In this document: positions 23,782 through 37,400 of the stretch, piece by piece
Position numbering within the stretch: position 1 is the first letter of the stretch
Layout: each line of letters starts with the position of its first letter
Origin: Marasmius tenuissimus
Taxonomy: Eukaryota > Basidiomycota > Agaricomycetes > Agaricales > Marasmiaceae
DNA: 64,000 bases
Assembly: GCA_029532415.1 (NCBI GenBank)
Contig: JAQOTA010000055.1
Coordinates: 62,001 to 126,000, forward strand
Direction: 5' to 3'
Made by a program: the position numbers and the translations under genes
The notes under the pieces: model-generated
Databases searched by the model: none
Told to the model about the DNA's origin: nothing
Seen by the model: the letters and a program-made list of their open reading frames with translations, nothing else

Positions 23782-26621
23782 ATGCCTAGAGGAATACCCA
23801 ATGCCAAACGAGATGACACAGGAATACGATACACGACATTTCACGTTCCACTAGCGTGCGTTGCAACCCCATATACGTGTATACCCAAAGCCAAAAGCTC
23901 AACTCTTCGTTTCCAGTACAAATCCCAAACATCTCGGGTCGACGTATCTCAAGTCTGACAGCCAGACCATCTGGCATCGAAATGCGCAGCGAAAGAGCAA
24001 GCAACTGCAGGAGGATGGACCGCCGCCGCAAGAAGCAAGGTGAGTACTGACACAGTTACGCGTGTTCCAGTCGTTAATCTTGCCGTAGACGGGGATCCCA
24101 GGTTCTCGTCATTCACTTGGGCTCACGATATCTACGAATAGGGAAGGCATCGGATGTCAACCCAGTTACAGTTCCAAACGTCGCCGCTCGAAAGACCAAG
24201 CTACCAGTCCCCGCATCTTCTTTTACAGAAAGTATTTCCCGACCACGGGGGGCAAAGAGACCTCTACGGGTCGCAGAACCTGAACAAGACGAATACTTTG
24301 TAAACGTGCGGGCGGGTTCGGATGATCGAGTCAGTATTCCAGCAAATTTCATCTACATTGTCGCTAAAATTCTATGGACAGTTCGACGAGAGCTTCGCCA
24401 TGATCACCCGTTTTCTTCGAGAGAGAATGCGGTTCTACAAGCTTCGAGTTACCCCCAATGCCAACAACATAGCCACAACATTCAATGAACAGTTCAAGCC
24501 GGAATACATTCAAGAACATAACGATCCATACAGGGTAGATTGGATAAACGAGAGTGACGAAAACGTGTTGGTCGGAGAGACGGTGCGATCATCATGACTT
24601 TGGCCTTGCAATAGAACTCAAGAGCGTCAGTACAGGCGCTCCGTATAGCCGATCCACAGGCCTCGAACTACATAGTTAGATGGCCGATTCACGGCCACAA
24701 CTTCAACACAAAAGATTACAGCTCGAAGCAGATGGTTCTCAACGACATTGAAGCAATCCTCCGCGACACGCTCAAAGAACGGCTTCGAATCGAACCCCAT
24801 GATTACAATGTAGGTTGTGATTGGTTCTCTCGTTGAGCCAACCAGAATCTCAGCCACTCTAACAGAAATACTCTGTTGTTCTTGTCATTCCTGATCTTTA
24901 TGATAGGTCCTATGTTCGAGACCTGGTCCATCTCCTCCTGGCGTCCATGGGATTTAAACAGCTGTGTGCCCAGCAGGTAACCGGTTGGTGCTCCATTTTT
25001 ATGACTTCGCTCAATCTATTGCCCTTGCTGTATACAGGAGTCCTTGGCAGCCACATACGGGGCAGGAATCTCGAGCGCGTGTGTTGTGGACATAGGCGCA
25101 AAAACCACAACTATTGCGTGTGTTGATGAAGGCCTGGTGATCTCAGATACTCGGTAAGCGAAAGCCGCCTTGCGTCGGGACAACCTCTGACAACTACAGC
25201 ATGACTCTCAACATCGGTGGCGACGACATAACGGAGTTTTTCTACGTCCTGCTGGAGCGCATCGGCTTTCCATACCGGGAGGCTAATCTTGCACGATCAT
25301 ATGATTGGAACGTTATAGATACTTTGAAGTGCAATCTATGCACTTTGTCAGAGGTGTGGCACCTGCTCGTTTCTTACATTCAGGATTGACATGGGGTTAT
25401 TCGCAGGTTGATGTTGCCCTGAACCTATACGATTTCGTGGTTCGTAAACCAGGCCAGCCGGCAGAAAAATATGGTCTGCGCACATACGACGAAATCATTC
25501 TTGCTCCCATGGTACGCCCCGACGTCCGTACTAGCGTTCGGAGTATAATCCATGTTCCTGTTTTCCCAGGTAATATTCGAGCCCCGTGTGATTGAGTTTG
25601 ATAGAAAGCGGGCAGGTCTTGCTGACCTCCCTAATCCGGATGTTACGGAGGAGATACTTGAACACTCAAGTGACCATACCGTAAGTTCTGAACCTTCTGT
25701 CGCATCTCAGTTGATGGTAACATCTTGGCTGTAGACGTCCGCAATGATGATCTCAACTCAACATTTGATGCCTGGGCCAAATTTAATCCCCTCCCGAGTT
25801 AATGATGACGAAGGTCGGTACCGTTTTGCCAGGTCTGAGAGTCTCTTCATTACCAGAGTGCTCAACGTCTCGGCCTCCAGACTCTCCGCCACCGACAGAT
25901 GCGACTCAGGGTGGGACTGTGGAAGCCGAAAACCCAGTCGCCGTCCCAGCAGAGAACTCGACAGAAGTTCCGATGGAAGTAGTCGATGTAGAAGACGACA
26001 GCAAGTCTTCGGTTGCTCAGCAAAGTCCTTCCAAAAACACTACCAAAGATCCGACACGAGAACCCTCGCCTACATTGAGTCTTGCCGAACGCCTCGGCAT
26101 CGACGTCGCTTTCGAAGCCAGTAAGGTCCCGTTGGATGTTGCGATCTTCAACAGCACCAGGGCGGCCGGGGGCGACGAAAAGATTCGCAAATACCTCCAA
26201 GCTGTGCTCGTAGTCGGAGGGACGGCTAACATCTCTGGCATGGCTCACGCTCTGGATAGCAGGTGCGAGAATTCTGTCCTTGTCATTCGGCTTTCGTTGT
26301 TTGGCTGCCTTAGCGAGGACAGTGGCACTGACGCCCGTCTCAATCGGCTAGGTTGCAGGCAATCTCTACGCCGCTGGTTACAAATATGGAGAAGGTCCAG
26401 ATAATACCACCACCCAAAGACGTTGATCCGCAAGTTCTAGTGTGGAAAGGAGCAGCAGTCTTGGGAAAGATGGACGGAGCGTCCGAACTATGGGTGACCC
26501 CACAGGATTGGGTAACTGCCCCCTTTGACAGAGATTCTTTACAAGTGTTCACTGACGGTTTGTTTCGCCCCAGGACGTGCTTGGGATGAGAGGACTCAAA
26601 GAGCGGTGCTTTTACCTTTGA
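23782..26621 (+). CDS. ARP8: Actin-related protein 8 (ARP8), INO80 chromatin remodeller subunit
   Basis: Nuclear actin-like protein of the INO80 complex. It helps INO80 bind extranucleosomal DNA. The 5' end was rebuilt from frame: exon 1 23782-23855 (MPRGIPNAKRDDTGIRYTTF), exon 2 23917-24039 (STYLKSDSQTIW) and exon 3 from 24089 (VLVIHLGSRYLRIGKASDV). Later blocks are typical of ARP8: FKPEYIQEHNDPYRVDWINE, SNYIVRWPIHGHNFN, VVDIGAKTTTIACVDEGLVI (the actin-fold phosphate loop), LNIGGDDITEFFYVLLER, YDEIILAPM, then a long acidic insert at about 25650-26080. The C-terminus is LVVGGTANISGM, VLVWKGAAVLGKMD and MRGLKERCFYL. It lies tandem to TOR and convergent with the RING gene. Identity is secure; internal splice sites are partly inferred. 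Confidence 0.94.
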
Positions 26622-26974
26622 CAGCAGCATCGACACTGTAAAGTTCTATTCAGGGTGTACAGTATTATTTTACAACTCCAGGATGAGATGTGGTGGTAAC
26701 CATGATGTGACATCGAAAAAGAACCGGTACGTATGTGCAAATGCACGTTGGTGGCACCATAAGCCGGGGAATGATTCAAGATAAAGGTGGTAGTACATGA
26801 TTCCCATACAAAGAAGGTGAAAAGAGAGCAATGACGCGATACACAGGCAACCCGGGGCAGGCCTGGAGAGACTGCGATGATCACAAGACAGCGATGGCGG
26901 GAAGGAGGGCTGTGGTGGGTATGTCGACTGAATGGTATGTGACTGAGGGAAAACGGGGTCAAAAGTGGGGAATA
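26622..26974. other. Convergent 3' space between ARP8 and the RING gene
   Basis: About 350 bases between two converging stop codons. It probably holds both polyadenylation regions. I see no coding signal. Confidence 0.5.
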
Positions 26975-28133
26975 TTACACGCCTAATTTCGACTTGAGTG
27001 AAACGAAGTCGGTTGCCTGCATCTCCGTCCAATGTTTGAGCAGGTGATTCATTTCCTTCTTGCCATCCCTAGGAAAGGGTCAGCGCGGTTTTCGGCGAAC
27101 GAGTGACGAGTGGGTACCTGTCTTTCTTCACCCACTCCGATCTAAGGGAACCTCCCTGGCACCAGTGCGACAAATTCGACGCCTCGTTCGCGTCCTCTTC
27201 CTTCTTAGATTCACCTCTCTTACGGCTACATTCCATATTCATATCTGATCCCCAAATGCCCTCACTATCTTCACGCTTCACCATGAAAGCGCATCCAGCA
27301 GGCGCCTGACCCAATTTTTCTATTAGCGATTCGCAGATTGTGGCGGCTATTCTATTGGGAACGAATGGAAATGTTACGTCGAGGCGAGGAGTGCGATCGG
27401 GGGTGATGACAAGAAGACTGCGGCATATTGGACAGTCGACAGACTCGTGCCAACCTCCGCATTGTCTATGAAGTCGAGAAAAGAACCATTTAAGGATGCA
27501 TAAAGCACAAAACGTGTGTCCACACTGGCCAGGGTTCAGGGAGTACGGGTGTGCCATGATCTCGTAACATCTTGTCGATAAGAATGAAATGAGCTCTCAT
27601 GTGGATGAAAAGATATAGCGGAACGCACAATGGACATGTGAAGTGTTCCTCTAACTGCGCTAGCGCGGCTTCTGCCTCGCTCTCTCGCATCCGGGTCAAC
27701 TGCTGCGTCGTCTCCTCCACCTTTGTAGTCAACGTCGAGTTCTGAGTCTGTAGACTCTGTATCGTCTGTTTATATCCTTGTTCCCTCTTCAGTAATGCCT
27801 GCTCTCTCTTAATGAGTTCAGATGGTGTGATGCGTTGCGACCTTCGGGGACCTATTGTCTCGGATGCTGGGGTATCTGGCCGACAAAGGGTAGATGGGTC
27901 TGAGGCTGATGCCTTCTGCTGGACTTTCCGACGTTTAGCTTGAGGTATCTCGCCATTCGCGAGCTCTCGTTTCTTGCTGCTCCTGCTGCCACTGGGACCG
28001 GCTGGGATCGAACGGGTTAAAGAACGAAATCAAACTTGAATGAGAACGTACATTGACGGTTATTGATGCGAGATGAGCGCCGTGCATTCGAGCGCGACTC
28101 AGATGAGGATTGCTTCGATGTTCGTGGTGCCAT
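26975..28133 (-). CDS. Coiled-coil RING finger protein, probable E3 ubiquitin ligase
   Basis: The ATG at 28133 opens a Ser/Arg-rich, basic N-terminus. A predicted coiled coil follows (LIKREQALLKREQGYKQTIQ onward, about 27840-27700). Next is a RING: TCPLCYEIM, then GQCGHTFCALCILKWFFSRL, then VDCPICRSLL. The first half of the RING is split by an intron (GTGCGT donor) that restores the second cysteine. A spliced last exon carries the frame past 27069 to a stop at 26975, ending KHWTEMQATDFVSLKSKLGV. RINGs with this Cys/His order recruit E2 enzymes, so ubiquitin ligase activity is expected. No substrate or pathway is evident. Among known families it most resembles unnamed fungal RING proteins. It is convergent with ARP8. 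Confidence 0.82.
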
Positions 28134-31100
28134 TGTCGTCGCTGTTGATGATGAACGGCGGCAAGCAAGGGGTGTGTGACGTGACACTGCGTGACCTTCT
28201 CCTATGGTACCACGTGCGTGTCCGTGTGGGTGCTTGTGGATGCAACGGACCGAGTCCCGAAATCCTTTAGTCTCTTTTTCCATCAATCGGATGTTCACTG
28301 ATGCTCATTCTGCTCGCTGACAACACTATCAACATTTTCCTTCCCCCTCCAACAAGATGATGCTCAATATCACTCCCAAGAATGTTATGTGAAGTTCACG
28401 TTGATACTGAGTTTGTGCTCAGGTTCTCCGATTTTCGTGCGTCGTACGTGCGACCGTTCCCTGGTCATCTCAAATTTGTCTTGAATCCTCACAGATCTCG
28501 TTAGGGTCACCCGACACCAAATTTCTTGTTCTATTCAGGATCGCAGACGCACATGCCGGATCACACAACGCCACTATCCATATCCATTCGACGGTCTTTT
28601 TCGCTGCGGCTTTCGTTCCGGTCGGTTGAAAAAATCAGGGATGGGTTTTACCCATGGAATAGCTGAAGCCTGAGGCTCGCTTGGAATGCTGAACAAGAGA
28701 CTCAGGCTGCTCTGACGTCCCTTCAACGCGTGGATTGTCGCGAATTCAAATGATTGACATCGTACGCACGGGTACATATGTACTAGTAGGGATTCTGAAC
28801 AGGTATAGACTCGGGCTGAGGCCCAAATACTTCCAAGTGGGCTGGTATTGAGACGTCAATGTTGTCTGACAGCCTCTAACAACTTATCAGGAACGTCGTC
28901 GACCCTGTTTTCACTGTGGATTAGCAAAGATCTAGGTCAAATCCGCCCACTCACTATTTCATGGACAAAACCCCCCGGAAGAATCGCAGCGCTCAAGGAA
29001 CAGTTGCGAAATGTACACAAGGCTACTGTCTTTCGTGTTTCGTTGATGCGCTAGCCATGTGACACAGTCAATCGAGATCACCCATCCCTCCGTGTCAGTG
29101 TACACCGAATTTCTGTTCAACACCCCACTGGCTTTGGTGGTTTGCCCTTCGTCTATCCACCGAATGTCGGAAACTGATGATCAGTGCAGATACCTGTACT
29201 TTGGGCTGCTGCTGCCGCATGTGAAAACATTCGGATGAAGGACCATCTATCGGTCCTCCTGACGCTGCAAACTATTGATGCCGTGGTAATAGTTCCATGA
29301 CAGATCCGGTGTCTTCCAAGAGGAACGGTATTGGCGATTTTGACTTCGTTCCTCCTTCCCAGTTTGGTTTTCCTTCGACAGTCATATCATGAATGTGTCG
29401 AGTCCAAGTAAAGACCTGGTTGACAACCTCTCTTTCTCCGGAATGTCTAGCAACAGCCGCTTGATTCGAGTTACGGCTTGAGGTCCTGTGGTGTCCACTT
29501 TGGGATCCTGTGAGCCTCGAGGCGCAGCAACGGGGTCTCCTGATCACGATTCCCTTGATTTTCGGTCTCATCGATGTACGGTTCATCAAGAGCTCCTTTC
29601 ATGTGGCGCAAGAGTGGGAATGACACAGCCGCTTGTGACCCAATATATCATCGATTAGATGCTCGACTCCTTTCAGCTTTGGAAAGTGCGAAGAGGTGGT
29701 TTCGGATCGACAGCACCAAACGTGGAGTCCTAATATCGCGGACCCTGAATACAGGACATTCAAGGCACTGTGTTTGTAGCATCGCTACCAACACCGCTAG
29801 ACCTCTAGCCAGCAATCAAGATATGATAGACTTTCAGTGAGATATTCGCTGCATCGATTATCAAGGCTCTAATTGCTTCAATGACCTCGAGTCCAGAATA
29901 CGGCTGCGAAACGATGGAAACTGCTTGAATGTGACCTTGTAGGGTTGATTCGTCGATTCGTCTTAACTGACCCACGTGGGGTCAATACATACCACCAAAA
30001 CTTATCATCCTTCTTCAATCTATGCCATTTATCCATAAACACGTCGATCTTCATGCTGCGCTCAGCATCAAGCCACTGTATACAATCGGAAACGTCCCGA
30101 GCGCGACACAGGGACGGACGGGGCGGCGACGTGAGAATGCAAGGAAGGAAGGAGCTGGAGACGCAAAAATCTGAAGACCTATCCTGGACGTCCAGAGAAA
30201 TTGAGGTTGATACTGTGATCGTAAGTGGTGGCCGACTCTCCGTACCAAGCCCTTCTTGCTCATAGCGACCCGTTTTGCCCTTATTTTTCCCTGGCAGAAA
30301 CGAGTAGGGAGCTTAAACGCAGCAAAAGATGAGATCTTGCTCGGGCGAATAATTGATTGGTATCGATTGCTTTGGGTCAACACTCGTCCGGCTCACGCAT
30401 ACATACTGCCATGAGGTTCGCGCGTCGCGCGAGTAGACCGTCCAACCCGAACACAAATCACTGACTGCCCCTACTCCCAGCGATTTCCCCTTCCCTCCCC
30501 TCCCGATGCTCATCCACTTCATTCTTGCGTTTCGCATTCGTAGATCACATGGAGTTGGCCGCTGGAAAGGCGGCTTTACAATGCCATGTCTGGAGTATGT
30601 AACTGCTTTCTGTCAAACAGGTTTTCGCATAAGGACACATGTGTGTGACGTCGCAAAAAAAGGTACCGCTGTTTCAACGTTCCCAACTCGTCCCGACCTA
30701 CCGTTCTGGCGCTGGCAGGGTGCTGGCAGGAGGAGGTCAGCTGGTCCTGTTCGTGTTCCCGTAACCCAGGTGAGAGTCCACTCAGAAAGTCGTCATTTCA
30801 TGGGATTTACGTGTCTTTCTCATGTTTTTTATGCCGTTGTCTTTCTTATTTTGCGACGACGAGGACCTGGACGGCCCCAATGTCTCCTTTTCTCGTCTGA
30901 ATGACCGGTCTTGATAGTTGCAAGGCAACATTTCCCCTTCGTTCGGCATCAAGTCATGTCAAAGATACGGGCGCTTGGACTGACCATGAGGTGACCCTTC
31001 GGGGCCCACACCAAGAACACGAGCAGACATGCAGCACATCATGGACCTCAATCGCTTCCCCAATGATTCACTGATTGTCTTTAAAGACGAGTGGCTTACG

Positions 31101-32227
31101 GCGAGGGTGCGTTTGTCTATTATAATTCTTTTGAAGTGACTTGGTGACCCCTCCTTCATTTTAATCATGGCGCAAAAGGCAAGTAGAACCCGGATCCGAC
31201 GAAACCGGGGTGATATGATGCCCGAGCGCTTTGAACTGCTCAGCCTGCTTAGTGACAGCTTTGCTCAGGTTTTGTTGAGCGGTTTAGGCTGTTACTTATC
31301 TCAGCGGAAACATGTAAAATCCGGGGCGACGGGAAAAACAATGATAAGCCTTTCGGTCGACGCGGTTCGCTTCACTGGTAAGCATCACCCACGATATGTC
31401 GGGAATGGCGATGACTGAACTTTCTGAACTCACAACAAGGAGGACCTTATGTCTCTGGAGGGAATACAGGTAATACATAGTTCTCGGAACGCCGTAAACT
31501 GACAAGGGGAGAAAGCTTCCGTTGAAACCAGGGCAGGAAATCATTTTTGATGCGTGCTACCCTCGATGACAAGGCCTCAGGAGGCCTCAGCCTGTCCTAC
31601 AACATGAACTTTACTTTTTGATTTCCAGGTGGCTTTTCCTCAGGGAGAGGGCCCCGTCTATAACGTCGCCACAGTTCGCACCTGTCGGATGACAGACCTG
31701 TTCGGAGACTCAAGATGACAGCGGCCCAAGCTGCCGATAATATGAAGAAAAACCAAACACCGGAGTGGCATGAATATGGCGGATAATGGCTTCATGATGG
31801 ATGGTCGCGGAAAGAAGCCGGGGGGCGGATAGAGGTCGTAATGGGGATGCTGTCGGTATCGCAATGGCCAATGGGGGAGGAAAAGGCCCAGGGTCTGGTG
31901 ATCGAGCCAAGGGTCAGAAGGAGATACTCTATACATGGAGAAATATGTGGGATCAGGGAACCCGGAAAATATTATTGGTGACAGTGGTGACGGTGACATA
32001 CAGTACAGCTAGGTTTGGGGGCAGGCGGATCGAAGATCTATGTATCTCGATTATATTGAGGATAAGTGGGGAAAGCTTGCATCTATTTCTGACTTGAAGA
32101 CATGTCAGAAACAGGCGACCATACAAGTTGGCCCACACAACTCGACTAATATATCTTTGCAGGCCCCTTGCTTCGATTCGGTCTTGCGGTTTTCTTATAT
32201 CTCACTCACTTTCTTTGCCACCGCTCA
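28134..32227. other. Gene-poor region upstream of the Con7-like factor
   Basis: About 4.1 kb with only short, unrelated reading frames on both strands. A minus-strand frame at 29272-29589 (106 codons, no ATG) looks slightly protein-like (its end reads GSVMELLPRHQ) but has no recognisable partner exons. Pyrimidine-rich tracts and a probable acceptor (tttgcag near 32155-32161) just before the Con7-like frame suggest a spliced 5' leader. One AAGCGCTC lies at 31223-31230 in reverse orientation. I recognise no transposon or RNA gene. Confidence 0.4.
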
Positions 32228-34470
32228 ATGCTTCCCGCTCTCCCCCGCGCTGTTCCATGCCATTTCGCCACCTCCTGCGATCCCTCGAGCGACATTAACA
32301 GCGCCGACGCAAGTAACAGAAGCTTTAATCCCTCGCGTCCGAGACTGGGTGTCTCCGACAAGCTTTCCGATACATTCTATCACGCCATTCCTCACCTCGA
32401 CTCTCCTCCGTACTCCAGCTCGCCTTCAGATACTCTGGACGACGAATCTCTCCCTTCCCCCCCGCCCGTTCAGGCCATCAGTTCTCCGAGTTACCACTAT
32501 GGGATCCCATTCGGTTCACCCTCTGAATCCTCCACGATGTACGAGAATGATCCGCCCAGTATTTACAACACTTCTTCTTCTCCCTCCCATATCTTCAAAT
32601 CTCCTCCACCGGGCCCAGCTCCCACTCATTATTCAATAGGCACTGTCACTAATATAAGGGAATCCGATCCTCCTGCTTCTTTCCCTTCGAATTCCCCTTC
32701 TCCTCGTGACGTACACCGTTCTGCAGCCTTTTTCTATTCACCTGCAGACACTCCTTCTCAAGATCGTTTTCCTATATCTTCCCTTTCGGCAAATCCTGAC
32801 CAGAGTCACCTGCTTTCCGAACGCGATCCTAATAATTCGTACGTCGCTCGCGCTTCGTCCTCCAGTAATTATTCTCCCCAAACCTCTCAATCTCACTCGA
32901 CCATCCCCGATCGACGTATGTCCGAGCCCGCCGTACTCGCCGCGCCCAATTCATACACTACCAGCCCAGACGTCTCTGGATCTCCCAGCTCCAGTCATCG
33001 TTACCCATTCTCCACACATATGCCGTCTTACAGCGCCACCTCTCGATCCTCTTATGTCCCGTCTCTGCATCGGGGCTCGAGTATCGGCTCACTTCGAGAG
33101 CTCAAAAACCAGGAGATATCACGCTCCGGTGCCTCATTTCATGGCACTGACGCTATCAGCTCCCCCCTTTCGCCGTTTCAGCCTGGCTTTGGAGGAGGAG
33201 GGTCGCCCTTGACTCAGTATGCGATCGCAGAAGACTCCTACGGGACTTCCCCATCAGAATCAGGTACGTTCCATTCCCTACTCACAGCAACTACGGACAC
33301 TGATCACGTTACATTCCCACCAGGCTATCCTCCCTCCGAGGGTGAAGTACACGGTGGTTCCATTCCAGGCGAACGTCAAGGCCGAACTCGAAGTAGTACG
33401 GACCCCAACAGCAAAACCTACTCATTCGTCGCATTGCCCGGAAACGCGGTGAAGAAGCGTCCTCGAAGGCGTTACGATGAGATAGAGAGGCTGTATCAGT
33501 GCTCGTGGCCAGACTGCAACAAGGCGTACGGGACGTTGAATCACTTGAACGCCCACGTTACCATGCAAAAGCATGGTGCAAAACGAAGTCCGAATGGTAT
33601 GTGTGGTTTCCCTCTCCGCGGATAAACAATCCGCCCGGTACAATTTCGTGCTTCGACTGTCTCTCATAACCAACTGGAGGGTCGTTGCTCGCTTTGTTCC
33701 CCGTTCCTTTCGCCTTCCGTTTTACTTTTCCAGGGATATCATTTTCTGATTGATAATCTGTCTATCTAGAATTCAAGGAGCTCCGGAAGCAGTGGAGGAA
33801 GGCGAAGAAAGAGTCGGAAGCTGTTGCCAATGCTGCTGCCCGCCGCTCCAGCATGGGGAGCGTGCTAGGCGACGACCATGATTTCTACGATTCGCATCAC
33901 TACTCGCCACCCCAAAGGTTCGCTTTTACAGGCTCACAGAGCCTCCCCTCCGCAGTGCCGATCTCGCCGCGTTATGGTGTATCGACGGAGGATTTCTACA
34001 CGACAGGAGATCGGACTGAACGGAGTATCGACTACAACTCATTGTCGGCTCGTCCTAGGTACGGCGAGACCGCTAGCAGCTCGTCTCCCTGGAATCAAGG
34101 CCTAGCATCCTCAGCTAACCGGTCGAGTCTCCCCTTCATGTCGTCGTCGCTCCCAACACACTCCTCATATGGCTATAGCGGTCAAACCCATAGCCTTCAT
34201 TCGCTCGATTCATCGTCTTACCAGTCTGGGGGATCATCGGATCGCCCCCTCTCCGTTCCATCCCCTTCACAGATGATGACGGGGCGTCTGCCCCCGAATA
34301 GTACTCTTTTGACTCCTCTTCCGGGATACGAGTCAAGAGAAACTCTGCCTCCACTACAAATGGGAGGCAGCATGACGTATGAACCAGACACCTATTACGA
34401 CGAAGATAGCGGTAGAAGATCTGGCTCAGGACATGCGAGCGCGAGTCGCCCCCGTGGTGATGACTTTTGA
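32228..34470 (+). CDS. Con7-like C2H2 zinc-finger transcription factor
   Basis: Likely DNA-binding regulator. The first 400 residues are Ser/Pro/Tyr-rich and disordered. A conserved block then begins with KKRPRRRYDEIERLYQC. It contains one C2H2 finger (C-x4-C-x12-H-x5-H, about 33496-33582) and the stretch GTLNHLNAHVTMQKHG. After an intron (33597-33769) it continues EFKELRKQWRKAKKESE. From memory this block matches the Con7 family of fungal developmental regulators. The C-terminus (33850-34470) is again Ser-rich. A second, in-frame intron is probable at 33264-33323. The ATG at 32228 is the first in the long frame; the true start could lie in an upstream exon or at 32537. The gene sits alone between two 4-kb gene-poor stretches. 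Family is fairly sure; start is uncertain. Confidence 0.78.
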
Positions 34471-37400
34471 AATCTGTGGTCATGTCCGGATCTTCTCTTA
34501 TCACTTCTTCTCTTCCTCTTCAGCCACACGCTCCCCTCCATCTCCATCTCCTGATTTGGGGTTTATCGCGTTGGCTTGGTGTTCTCATCCCCAACGTGGA
34601 CGCACTATTCTTCATTTTGTAATTTCTGCGATGCAATCGCGTCGCAGTGGGCTTTTATGAAGACTTTCAACGGCTGTATCACATCTAGCACTTGGCACTT
34701 CCTTCACTGTATCTTTCGACCGTTCAATGCAAATAGTTTCCGAGTCCCAATGCTTCTAAATATACAGGGCATCCTCGACTCCTCTTATTTCGGTATCACT
34801 GCCTGTTATAATCAACTGTACATCCTAGTACCCTCCTTTTAGTCTGGCTCTGTACGTCTCTATGTTATCCCCTACGCTACGATTGTTGTCATCAATCACT
34901 ACTGTATATGTTTTTCGTGTTGTCAACGCCATTTGGACCTCTCCCCCCTCCGCCCCCCTCCTTCTAGCCTTTCGTTCTTCGCTGTATATAGCTCTCTGGC
35001 CCGCGACCCGCGACCTCCTGGCTTCTATGTGTATACTTAGCAATGTTTTCTCAAACCGTACTTATTATTCACTATTCTCGCCAGCTTACTATCGCTACAG
35101 TAAAGTCATAGTAAAGTATAATGCAATACCGGCTTATAGCCACTCTTATTCAAAGGAGCATTGGACAATCGCAATCTGTACACACAAGACGGTCCTGGTC
35201 AGGGACTGTAGATCCGACTTCTAGCCTGAATGTTAGAGTTCAAGCTGACGTTGGCCTGACCTTGATCAAATCTCATCTCATCTTGACCCTTTTGTGGCTC
35301 TTACTTCTTGTTACTTCGTTCCGAAAGGTCAACAGAACATCCGGCGACCTTCCCATATTTAGCACCAGCCACTCGCCACCAGACACACTCATGAGTCCTT
35401 CGACAGGCTCACTGCCGATGGCCACTCCAGCTGCGAGCTCCCATCATTGCCATACTTTCTGTAGTAACGCCACCTACGTCGAGTCTTCTGTTATTGAAGG
35501 TTACGGTCCCGGAACGATGTGCCACTTTGACACAAGACCCCCGAGTCTCCACTGGTAAGATAAAGTGAAAAATGAAGAACGGTTCCGTAGTCCGACTCGG
35601 AACAAAAGAAGGGGTCCCGCCGCAGAGGATGGTCGATAAATGAAAGATGTTCTAACGTGTGTGTTCGGAAGAGCGTCCTCATCGAAGAAACTGAGGAAAC
35701 GCCCCGAAAAGAGCTTGTATGGAAAGGGAAGGATGGAGGGGCTGTGAATCGGAAGGCATGAGTAAATACGTCTGTCCCCACGCTCCCTCATTACAAATTT
35801 CTGTCCAGTGCAAGAGATCTTGAGGCGGTTGGCTAACTCACATTAATCCTGATCTCCCACCATCATGATTATTTTTGTGTGGTCGTTTCATCTCGCGAAA
35901 TGAATGAACGTGAGCGTTTGTCGTAAAGTGTCGGGGTAGCAGTGTCTCTTGTCATCACGTATTCGAGATTGCCACTGCCAGGGTCGACTGTGTTAGTATC
36001 TTACCTTCAATGTCGAGCTGCCCTTTTCCGAGTCCAGTGCAAAGTATCGACCTAGGAACCGGTAGGGTTTCACGGAAGCTCTCGGCCTAGAGCGGGCGGA
36101 AGGGCGCGTTGGCTGGAGAACTCACAGAACAACTGCCTCCCTGCTTCCAGCGGTACCTATTTTCATCTCGGACACATCAGCTGAGGGCGGGATATGCGAT
36201 CCGCGCCTCCTCAACGATATATTCTTTCGTAGAACAGCCCGTAATGTGCAGGCCTTTTGAATCGGGAAACCCACTCGAACGGGTGTCGGTAAAATGATTT
36301 CATTCCGGCTGTATGATACGCGCACTTCGGGCCTGTATCTTCCGTCCTGGGAAAACTTGGTATGAATGAATGGGCTTCTTGGAACTCCTGAAGAAAATCT
36401 GGGGAAAAGGGTTAAACGGCTTGACACGGGACAGTTGCCTTCAATCTTTCAGGGACGGCTTCCACGTTGTCTTTAAATTCGCGGCTGCGTCTGGCTGCGT
36501 TGTACGCATGTTTTCATACACACATGAGCGAATGAAGACATGGGACGAACTCGTGGAGATTCAATTCTGGGAAGTGCCCTGCTTATGGATCAGCGATTGT
36601 CTTGACAGCCGCTTTCGATGTTGTGGAGCGTCCCTTGGCGGGATGTCAGTCAATGGGATTGGGAACTGAATGGAACGTTTGCCAGGATAATGTTGACCGG
36701 AATTGCGGCTAATCAGCATGCGAGTACGTATGAATTTTCGACATACATTCATATGTCCCGTATTGTCCCAAGTACACATTTCGTGATTAAACAATGCACT
36801 CAGTCCCGACCGGTGCAGAGGTGGCTCGCACCTTTGCTGCACCCATGGAGAGTAAATCGCGCTCTACGTTCCGCAACCATTGTGGAATATTAAGTGTGTT
36901 ACCGGCGCTACGTAGCGATGTTGCAATGCCCAGTCGCACCAGAGGGACGGACCTGCGCGGTGTGATAGGAACAGAAGACGGGCTGAGATAGACGGTCTCG
37001 GTACATACGGTCCCTTGTGCTGTTGAACATTCGACAAACTCGCTGGCGGCTGACAGAGCCACCAAAGTACGTGGGATTCGTCAGAACACTTGAGATAGTG
37101 TTCCGAATAGAATGGCAGGACCAAGGCGCAATTGGTCGGCACCTCCTAAGTATCGTAAAATGTCAGTGACTTTGTGAAAAGGGTGTCTTTCAGTCGGCTA
37201 TTCCGGCACGGCAGGCAATTGTCCAACGTCCAACTCTTGGTCTTCGCGCCACCGAGGCCCCCTTGGACAAGTCCCACTGGAGCAATCTGCTCTATGGCGC
37301 CCCCACTGATAGACATATCTTCGATGGATGCAAGGCTTGCCCTCGGCTAGAAAGCATCAAGGAACGAGTTTCTAGGTCCAGAAGACAGCTTGAACCTTCG

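Noticed and set aside
32040..32639. 199-codon frame overlapping the Con7-like start
   Set aside because: It runs in another frame through the conserved gene's Ser/Pro-rich part and lacks any domain.
33597..33625. Early stop just after the zinc finger of the Con7-like gene
   Set aside because: It lies in an intron; splicing 33597-33769 continues into EFKELRKQWRKAKKE, part of the conserved block.
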